Below are positions 1-5,040 of a stretch of DNA of 6,006 bases, one piece after another. Numbering within the stretch: position 1 is the first letter of the stretch; the number at the start of each line of letters is the position of its first letter. The stretch covers positions 1 through 6,006 of the forward strand of contig JAABQT010000110.1 of assembly GCA_011391295.1 (NCBI GenBank). Reading direction: 5' to 3'. This DNA is from Betaproteobacteria bacterium. GTDB taxonomy: Bacteria > Pseudomonadota > Gammaproteobacteria > Burkholderiales > SG8-39. The translations under genes and the position numbers were made by a program. Under the pieces are notes generated by a model that saw only the letters and a program-made list of their open reading frames with translations, searched no databases and was not told where the DNA came from.

Positions 1-176
1 ACGATCGCACCGCGACCCAGACCAACGTGCTCTGGGGATTCGGCGGGCAGTACGACATCAATCCGCGCTGGGGCATGCGCCTGGACTACGACAACTACGG
101 CAAGATCGGCGACCAATTCGAGACCGGCCGCGCCAAGATGGAGCAGTGGTCGGCGAACGTGGTGTTCCGCTTCTAG
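1..176 (+). CDS. OmpA-like outer-membrane beta-barrel protein, C-terminal end (partial)
   Basis: The reading frame enters from the left edge (first whole codon at 3) and gives 57 residues before TAG at 174-176, followed at once by a second in-frame TAG at 177-179. The tail shows alternating polar and hydrophobic beta-strands rich in aromatics (LWGFGGQYDINPRW, MRLDYDNYG, EQWSANVVFRF). It ends in phenylalanine two residues after another aromatic, the usual C-terminal signature recognised by the BAM insertion machinery. This fits the last two or three strands of an 8-stranded OmpA-type barrel in the outer membrane; whether a peptidoglycan-binding domain precedes it cannot be seen, and none follows it. 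The function of the specific protein is unknown. It converges with the DUF6701 gene, and the two stops overlap within CTAG at 173-176. Confidence is high for a beta-barrel end and moderate for the OmpA-like assignment. Confidence 0.8.
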   Translation, partial: DRTATQTNVLWGFGGQYDINPRWGMRLDYDNYGKIGDQFETGRAKMEQWSANVVFRF

Positions 177-3100
177 TAGTTCTCGCGGAAGAAGATGAAG
201 TTCTTCGGCTGCGAGCCGTAAAGGCCGAAGGTGGCGCGGCCGGTTGGCTTGTCGTCGTAGGCGGTGTTGGCGTTGGCGTCCGGATTGGCGGCATCGTCCC
301 AGCGCCCAAGCAAGTAGATCGCCGGCGAGGCGGTTGCCGCGGCGGCCGGGCAGTAGCTGCCGCCGGCTGTCCCCAGGTTGGCCGTCAGCAGCACGGATCC
401 GGTCTTGCCGGCGCCCGGGGCTGAGAGCGTCAGCCTGCTCTGGCCAGAAGCAAACGCGATGCTCGCCTCCTGCACGGCCGTGTCGCAGGCAGCGATCACT
501 CCGGTAAAGGTGAGCGCGATGTCCGAGCGCGCGAGCGTGGTGCAGCTGTCCAGGGCATTCAGCGCGAATCCACCGGCGGTCCAGTACTGCACGTCCAGAG
601 GAAGCTGCAGGCCGACAGTGTCCGGCCCGTAGCCGTTCTGCAGGCGCAGGCGGCCGAAGCGCAGCTCGGTGGTGGCGCCGACCGCGAAGTGGTCGTCGCC
701 GGGTAGGACGCTGTCCGCATCCAGGTTGAACGAGCCCATCTGCACACCAGTCGCTGCGTTTGGGTCGGCGTCGTTCGGCGCGATGCCAAACTGCGTGGCC
801 GTGTAGGGGCCATCCGGATTGTCGGTGGGCAAATCGCGCCGAATGGCGGTGGTGACCGTAAGGTTCGCGACCCCGTCCGTGAAGCTGCCGGCAGGCGCCA
901 GCGCATTGTCCACACGCGCCGTGAGGATCGTACCGCCGCCGCTGCGCGCGCCGATGCCGAGGTTGGCGGCAGCGCTGAGATCCAGCTTGGCGTAGGCGCC
1001 GGTGTAGTTCCGCGTAAGCGCGTTCTGCGTGTTGCGTGCCTCCAGCGTAAAACCGAGCCGCAGGCCTTCGTTCATGTAGGTGAATGTCGAAGCGCAGGCA
1101 AGCGCGACGCGATTGGTGAGCGTTGGTGCGCCGGTGACGACGAAGTGTTTGGGCTTGAAGCGCCCGACATAACCGCCCGCGGCACCCGTGCCGTCGAGGC
1201 CGCTGCTGCCGCCCACGTTCACGCCCGCGGCAATGTAGCTGCTCGCCGTCGCGCTGAAGAGGGCGTTGCCGGCCTCGTTGTAGCACCAGTCGGCGATCGT
1301 CGCGGCGCCGCCCGACCAGCTGCCCGCGGCGATCGTCGCCGCGCCCGCGCAGCCGGCAGCGCGCGAGAGTGCGCCCGTGGCGACGCCCGGCAGGTTGCCG
1401 GTCACGCTCACATCGGTGCTCGAGGCGAAGTTGGGCGTCAGGCCGTTGTCGGTGATGTCGGCGCCCGCGAGCGGGTTGCCGGTGCCGTCGTCTTCCGCGG
1501 CGGCCCAGCGGTAGGCCGCGAGCGTCATGGTGAAGGCGTCGCCCGCCGCGGCGAGCGGCGCGCTCGTGGGCAGCGTGCCGTGCTGGATCGCGGTGGCGTC
1601 ATTCGCGCCGCGGAAAGCGAAGCCGAACGGCCGCGTCACGAAGGCGTTGCTCGTGCCGGTGATCGTCACGGCGGGCGCCGCGGTGATGTGCTGGAACTGC
1701 AGCGTGATCTGCCCGGCGTCGGCGTAGCTGAAGGAGAACGGCGCCTCGGCGTTCGCGGTGCTGAAGCGAAAGCGTATGGTCGCCGGATAGGTGCCGACGC
1801 CCGCCGGCACGAAGTTGCCGGTCGGCGTACCCGTGCCCGAGGTCGTCGTCAGCGTCACGTTCTGGGTGCAGGCGGCCGGGCTATTGCACTGGGCGCCGAC
1901 GTTGATATCGACCTCCGCGCCGCTCGGGAAAACGCTCGTGCAGGCGCCGGTCGGCGTGGTTTCGATCGCCTGCAGGAAGAGCGACTGCGTGCCGACGCCG
2001 GTGTTGGAGGGCTTCGCCGCGATCTGGTTGCCGATGGCGCGCGCCGTGTTGGCGCCGTCCGAGATGCGGAAGGCCGAGTTGACGAAGCTGATCGCCGGGT
2101 CCTCGGTCGGGTCTTCCGCTACGAACGTGTCGTTCGCGTTCACCGTGAGGCTCAACACCGCGCTCTGGCGCAGCCGCACCGTGAAGCTCGGCTCGGTGCC
2201 CGGCCACGCGTAGGTCGCGGTCGCGCCGGCCGGAGTCCAGGTGCCGGTGCCCGAGACCGCAGGCGTCTGCCAGGCGGCGGTCGCGGCGCCCGCCGAGACC
2301 GAGAGCGTGACGATGCGGCCGAGCGGCGGGTCGACTGCGAGGTGCCCGGCGTTGTGCGCGGTGACGGTCACCTCGGCGAAGTCGCAGTTCGCGACCGTCG
2401 CGGTAAGCACCGAGATGGCGTAGTGGTGCACCGCGGGGCGCAGAGCGAGTAGGTGCGCGGCGCCGGTGTCGGCCGCAGCACCGCTCGAGTACTGGGCGGT
2501 GCGCGTGCCGGTCGGGCCCGCGGCCGCCTGCGCCTGGTAGTACACCGCCATCGAGATGCCAAGGCCGTTCGGCACCGCGAGGGAAGCGCCGTCCACCGCT
2601 TCGGTCATGCCTTCCACCGAGGCCCAGTCCGTCGAGGAGTTCGCCGCGTGCGTGGCGACGAGCATCGTGTTCGTCTCGGCGCCGGTATCGATGCTCGGAG
2701 CCGTGTGGCTGGTCGCGCTCGGCGTCAGCTGGCCGGCCTCGGCGACGATCGGGTTGACGGTGTCGACGCCCGAGAAGCTCGTGATGCCGCCGACCGCGCC
2801 GTTGTTGACCGGCGTGCCGCCCAAGCGCCACGTGTAGTCGGCCGGCTCGGCACCGCTCGCGACGCGGCGGTAGAGGTGAAGGACATCGCCGAAGCCGCCG
2901 GTGCCGCCGCCCGTGGTCTGGTCGAAGGAGTTCACCGGCGTCCAGCCGGCGGGCGGCGTGATCGTCGTCGTGCAGGCGCCGCCGCTCGCGCCGCTGCACG
3001 GGCGCGCGGCGATGCTGGCGATCATCACGTCGTTCGCAACCGTGCCGGGCGGCACCGGAACGCGCAGGCCGGCGGGCCGCAGCGCGAAAATGACGCCGAA

Positions 3101-3826
3101 ATTCTCGTCATTGCCACCGCCCGACAGGTCCCAGTTCGAGATCGAGGCCGGGCCGGCGGTCACCTGCAGCAGGTAGTGCAGCGAGACGCCCAGATCGCGG
3201 TTGAGGTTGAGCAGGGAATCGAAAGACTGGGACCAGCCGGCGCCCTCGCTCACGGTGCGGTTGTCGTTGATGAAGCCGGCGACGAGCAGCATCGAGCCGT
3301 CCAGGGTCGTCGTCTGCGTGCCGGTGTCCAGGTCGCCGCTGTTCTGCTGCACGACGTTGGCCGCGGGGATGGGGGAGGTTTCGAGCGGCTGCGTGGTATC
3401 GACGCCGCGAAAACGCGACACCTGCGCGGCGAGCGAGCCGCAGTTGCCCGATTGCGTGACGGTCAGCGGGTCGGCTGCGGTATTGGTGCCGGCGGCGACC
3501 TTGGTGTAGATGAAGGCCTGCAATTCGTTGCCGCCGCCGTAGGTCGCCGAATAGGCGAGCGTCCAGGCCGCCGTCGCGGCGATGGTAGCGCTGTCCTCGC
3601 GCGAGTTGACCAGTGCCACGAGGACGTCGCCGGCCAGGCCGCCTGGCATCGCGGGCGAGACGCTGCGCGGGCAGCCGCCGTCGGCTGTCGCGGCCGCCCC
3701 CGCGCCGACGTGGGTGATGCCGTTGGTCGTTACTGTGGCCGCTGCGCGGAACGCGATTTGGGCATGCGCGCTCGTCGCGGCGAGGAGCGCCGCGATGGCG
3801 ACGGTGGCAAGGCGCAGTAAGGTCAT
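173..3826 (-). CDS. Secreted MshQ-like protein with DUF6701 C-terminal domain
   Basis: This 1217-residue protein starts at ATG 3826-3824 with a clear Sec signal peptide: short basic MTLLR start, hydrophobic LATVAIAALLAA core, SAHA cleavage site before Q23. Residues about 58-252 and 253-465 are two tandem copies of a beta-sandwich-like module. Residues about 466-590 look like the Ig-like part of MshQ proteins (HHYAIS, FTVRLRQSAVLSLTV, ISFVNSAFRI). From about 620 to the end is the DUF6701 region, with hallmarks YVGRFKPKHFVVT (886-898), FTYMNEGLRLGFTLEARN (915-932), FGRLRLQNGYG (1057-1067), LDVQYW (1077-1082) and the closing GRATFGLYGSQPKNFIFFRE (1196-1215). Related proteins are often called MSHA biogenesis protein MshQ and tend to lie near MSHA or type IV pilus genes; none is visible here. 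The role is probably as a surface or pilus-associated exoprotein, but this is inference. No clear Shine-Dalgarno sequence precedes the ATG. The last third uses noticeably more A/T third bases than the rest. Confidence 0.88.
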   Translation of the reverse strand: MTLLRLATVAIAALLAATSAHAQIAFRAAATVTTNGITHVGAGAAATADGGCPRSVSPAMPGGLAGDVLVALVNSREDSATIAATAAWTLAYSATYGGGNELQAFIYTKVAAGTNTAADPLTVTQSGNCGSLAAQVSRFRGVDTTQPLETSPIPAANVVQQNSGDLDTGTQTTTLDGSMLLVAGFINDNRTVSEGAGWSQSFDSLLNLNRDLGVSLHYLLQVTAGPASISNWDLSGGGNDENFGVIFALRPAGLRVPVPPGTVANDVMIASIAARPCSGASGGACTTTITPPAGWTPVNSFDQTTGGGTGGFGDVLHLYRRVASGAEPADYTWRLGGTPVNNGAVGGITSFSGVDTVNPIVAEAGQLTPSATSHTAPSIDTGAETNTMLVATHAANSSTDWASVEGMTEAVDGASLAVPNGLGISMAVYYQAQAAAGPTGTRTAQYSSGAAADTGAAHLLALRPAVHHYAISVLTATVANCDFAEVTVTAHNAGHLAVDPPLGRIVTLSVSAGAATAAWQTPAVSGTGTWTPAGATATYAWPGTEPSFTVRLRQSAVLSLTVNANDTFVAEDPTEDPAISFVNSAFRISDGANTARAIGNQIAAKPSNTGVGTQSLFLQAIETTPTGACTSVFPSGAEVDINVGAQCNSPAACTQNVTLTTTSGTGTPTGNFVPAGVGTYPATIRFRFSTANAEAPFSFSYADAGQITLQFQHITAAPAVTITGTSNAFVTRPFGFAFRGANDATAIQHGTLPTSAPLAAAGDAFTMTLAAYRWAAAEDDGTGNPLAGADITDNGLTPNFASSTDVSVTGNLPGVATGALSRAAGCAGAATIAAGSWSGGAATIADWCYNEAGNALFSATASSYIAAGVNVGGSSGLDGTGAAGGYVGRFKPKHFVVTGAPTLTNRVALACASTFTYMNEGLRLGFTLEARNTQNALTRNYTGAYAKLDLSAAANLGIGARSGGGTILTARVDNALAPAGSFTDGVANLTVTTAIRRDLPTDNPDGPYTATQFGIAPNDADPNAATGVQMGSFNLDADSVLPGDDHFAVGATTELRFGRLRLQNGYGPDTVGLQLPLDVQYWTAGGFALNALDSCTTLARSDIALTFTGVIAACDTAVQEASIAFASGQSRLTLSAPGAGKTGSVLLTANLGTAGGSYCPAAAATASPAIYLLGRWDDAANPDANANTAYDDKPTGRATFGLYGSQPKNFIFFRENY
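2432..3655 (-). other. Two tandem ~200-residue beta-sandwich modules in the DUF6701 protein
   Basis: Protein residues about 58-252 (3071-3655) and 253-465 (2432-3070) align along their whole length. Matching landmarks in order are: PGGLAGDVLVALV with PGTVANDVMIASI; AAWTLAYS with PAGWTPVNS; AFIYTKVAAGT with LHLYRRVASGA; VSRFRGVDTTQPL with ITSFSGVDTVNPI; DLDTGTQTTT with SIDTGAETNT; MLLVAGFINDN with MLVATHAANSS; LGVSLHYLLQVTAGP with LGISMAVYYQAQAAAGP; and FALRPA with LALRPA. Both copies end at LRPA (249-252 and 462-465). The copies have diverged strongly, so this is an old duplication and not a recent DNA repeat. The pattern matches a repeat module seen in many secreted bacterial proteins, probably beta-sandwich and possibly ligand- or carbohydrate-binding, but no binding residues can be named. 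Confidence 0.75.
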
Positions 3827-3870
3827 GAACGGACTGGTGACAAGGCTAGCCTAGCACCCGTCCGTGCGCC

Positions 3871-3893
3871 AAAAAAGCGAACAATTGCTCGCT
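3871..3893 (-). terminator. Rho-independent terminator of the DUF457 gene
   Basis: On the minus strand the sequence AGCGAGC-AATT-GTTCGCT (3893 to 3876) forms a 7-bp stem with one G-U pair and a 4-nt loop. A run of six T residues (3876-3871), the first of them also closing the stem, follows before GG. This is a textbook intrinsic terminator for leftward transcription; on the plus strand no T-run follows, so it acts in one direction. The first stem base (3893) is also the last base of the TGA stop codon of the membrane-protein gene, so the hairpin begins inside the stop codon. It leaves only 44 bp before the DUF6701 start, so that gene should need its own promoter in 3827-3870 or read-through. 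I see no convincing -35/-10 pair there. Confidence 0.78.
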
Positions 3894-4948
3894 CATTCAA
3901 GCCCCCGACGGGCGGTACCTTCGAGGCGCTCAAAGGGGCGCCAGGGCGCAGTGGCGGAGTCGCGGCAGGCACCGTACTGGAACGGCACCCAATCGCGCCC
4001 GGGGTTGAGAAAGCGCAGGTCGACGAACCAAACGCAGGTCGAGCCCACCGACACGCCGTCGAACGCGGGCTTGTCCGCGAACCAGCGCATGAAGCCGAGC
4101 GCGGGAGAATTCCAGGCCGAGCGCGCCACCGCCTGCTCCGCAGCGCTGCTGCCATAGCGGCTCCCCGTCTCCCAGCGCGCGAGCGCCAGCGGCTGGAAGG
4201 CGGCGTCCATGCGGCCGATGAAATCGTGTGCGGCGGGCAACGGCGCCTCGCGCCGCAGGTTCACGTGCGCATAGCGATGCGCCAGTTCGTCGCTCGCGTA
4301 CACGGTCCAGTTGAACGGCGACACCGCGCGCGGGACAGCCGTCACCTCGACCTTCTGCAGGCCCTGCGCGCTGGCGTACTCGCGCGCGAAGTCGAGTGCG
4401 CGTTCCTTCAGCACCGCCTGGAAGCCGACGTAGGCGACGAGCAGCACGCTCGCCGCCACCGCGGGCAGGCGCGAGCGGCGCCACGCGAGTGAGGCGATCA
4501 GGCCCACGAGAATGATGCCCGTGAACCACAGGTCGATGATGAACGTGGTGCCCCAGCCGAAGCGCGCGTCCGACACCGGGGCGAAGATGATGGTACCGAA
4601 GCTGGTGATCAGGTCGCCGAGGATGTGCACGCCGAGGCCGAGCGCCGTGACGCCGTAGAGCGCGCGCCAGCCCGCAGTTTTCCCATCGGGCTCGCGCAGG
4701 ATCTTCGCCAGCACCCAGGAATACAGGAGCGCCCACAGCGGCAGCAGCAGCACCGAATGCGTCGGGCCGCGATGCTGCTCGAGGTAGACGAGCGGCGAGA
4801 CCAAAGCGAGGACGAAGTCGAGGTCTGGCGCCGCGGCGGCAAAGAATCCCGCGGCGATGCGCCGCGGCACGGAGCGCGACCGCGCCTCCCTTGGTGCTGT
4901 CGCTCGGGCGAGCAGCGCGCCCGAGAGCGCGTGTGTCAGCGTGTCCAA
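3893..4948 (-). CDS. YdjM/YfhP-type (DUF457) membrane-bound putative metal-dependent hydrolase
   Basis: This 351-residue protein begins LDTLTHALSGALLARAT, the standard N-terminus of the YdjM/YbcI/YfhP family; the initiator is TTG at 4948-4946, and the family alignment supports exactly this start. Likely metal-ligand motifs are H6, PDLD (41-44), HRGPTHS (59-65), and H108/D112 in GVHILGDLITSFGT. These are followed by the conserved stretch FAPVSDARFGWGTTFIIDLW (122-141). Hydrophobic segments at about 32-52, 64-84, 97-117, 135-155 and 161-179 suggest about five inner-membrane helices. A soluble domain of about 170 residues follows (181-351), so it resembles the longer YfhP-like members rather than short YdjM. 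E. coli YdjM belongs to the LexA regulon, but no LexA box is seen here. The substrate and actual hydrolase activity of the family are unproven. No Shine-Dalgarno sequence precedes the TTG; instead there is pyrimidine-rich sequence and the inverted repeat. Confidence 0.87.
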   Translation of the reverse strand: MDTLTHALSGALLARATAPREARSRSVPRRIAAGFFAAAAPDLDFVLALVSPLVYLEQHRGPTHSVLLLPLWALLYSWVLAKILREPDGKTAGWRALYGVTALGLGVHILGDLITSFGTIIFAPVSDARFGWGTTFIIDLWFTGIILVGLIASLAWRRSRLPAVAASVLLVAYVGFQAVLKERALDFAREYASAQGLQKVEVTAVPRAVSPFNWTVYASDELAHRYAHVNLRREAPLPAAHDFIGRMDAAFQPLALARWETGSRYGSSAAEQAVARSAWNSPALGFMRWFADKPAFDGVSVGSTCVWFVDLRFLNPGRDWVPFQYGACRDSATAPWRPFERLEGTARRGLE

Positions 4949-4965
4949 GAAAAGGGAGAAAAGGG
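4948..4965. repeat. 9-bp tandem direct repeat AGAAAAGGG at the edge of the inverted repeat
   Basis: AGAAAAGGG occurs at 4948-4956 and again immediately at 4957-4965, where it forms the tip of the left arm of the inverted repeat. The outer copy lies between that arm and the TTG start of the membrane-protein gene and overlaps its first base. It may be a slippage duplication of the arm tip. A target-site duplication is less likely, since no matching copy lies outside the right arm. Confidence 0.6.
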
Positions 4966-5040
4966 GGTCAGAACAACATTTCCTGCGACGATTCTACGGC
5001 CCTCGCTCCAGTTCGAAATGTTGTTCTGACCCCCTTTTCT
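4957..5040. repeat. Perfect 26-bp inverted repeat with 32-nt spacer (REPIN- or MITE-like element)
   Basis: The left arm at 4957-4982 starts AGAAAAGGGGGTCAG and ends AACAACATTTC. The right arm at 5015-5040 is its exact reverse complement, running GAAATGTTG to CCCCCTTTTCT. The spacer is 4983-5014. As single-stranded DNA or RNA this makes a 26-bp hairpin. Two REP-like units in inverted orientation around a short spacer is the layout of REPINs, which are mobilised in trans by RAYT (REP-associated tyrosine, IS200-like) transposases; GGGGTCAGA...TCTGACCCC ends recall dispersed repeats of that kind in proteobacteria. No transposase is in the window. The element occupies almost the whole space between two genes. 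It could also act as a transcript-stabilising or attenuating hairpin. Confidence 0.8.
4991..5018 (-). promoter_or_regulatory. Weak candidate promoter inside the repeat spacer
   Basis: On the minus strand TAGAAT (4996-4991) matches the -10 consensus TATAAT at five of six positions. With a 16-nt gap it is preceded by TTTCGA (5018-5013), which matches TTGACA at only three of six. Transcription would start near 4984, about 36 nt upstream of the TTG start of the DUF457 gene. This is the only promoter-like pattern seen before that gene. In such GC-rich DNA an AT-rich hexamer stands out, but the -35 is poor and part of it lies in the repeat arm, so this is only a candidate. Confidence 0.2.

Noticed and set aside
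165..190. Inverted repeat TTCCGC ... GCGGAA spanning the convergent stops, considered as a bidirectional terminator
   Set aside because: The stem is only 6 bp with a 14-nt loop and no T-run on either side. It arises because both proteins encode Phe-Arg with the same codons near their ends.
1145..3820. Two long plus-strand open frames (435 and 455 codons), end to end in one frame opposite the DUF6701 gene
   Set aside because: Their translations are Arg/Ala/Gly-rich low-complexity shadows with no recognisable motif. The opposite strand encodes a coherent protein with a signal peptide and family hallmarks. Antisense openness is expected from the G/C third-base bias.
3844..3855. GGCTAGCCTAGC with a GGCTAGCC palindrome upstream of the DUF6701 start, considered as an operator or -10 region
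   Set aside because: The palindrome is only 8 bp and the best -10 reading on the minus strand (TAGGCT) matches at three of six positions with no good -35, so it is not supportable.
3930..4736. 268-codon minus-strand frame overlapping the DUF457 gene in another phase
   Set aside because: The translation is Arg/Ala/Gly-rich without motifs, while the overlapping frame has clear membrane helices and conserved His/Asp motifs.
4625..5029. Plus-strand open frame of 134 codons crossing the DUF457 start and the inverted repeat
   Set aside because: It runs antisense to the conserved DUF457 N-terminus and through the repeat arm, and its Arg/Gln-rich translation resembles no family.
4957..5040. The inverted repeat read as a simple intrinsic terminator for the aminotransferase gene
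   Set aside because: The stem is much longer than usual and the T-rich part (CCCCCTTTTCT) lies within the arm itself, with no uninterrupted T-run after it. Termination there is possible but not the best explanation for 26 bp of perfect symmetry.
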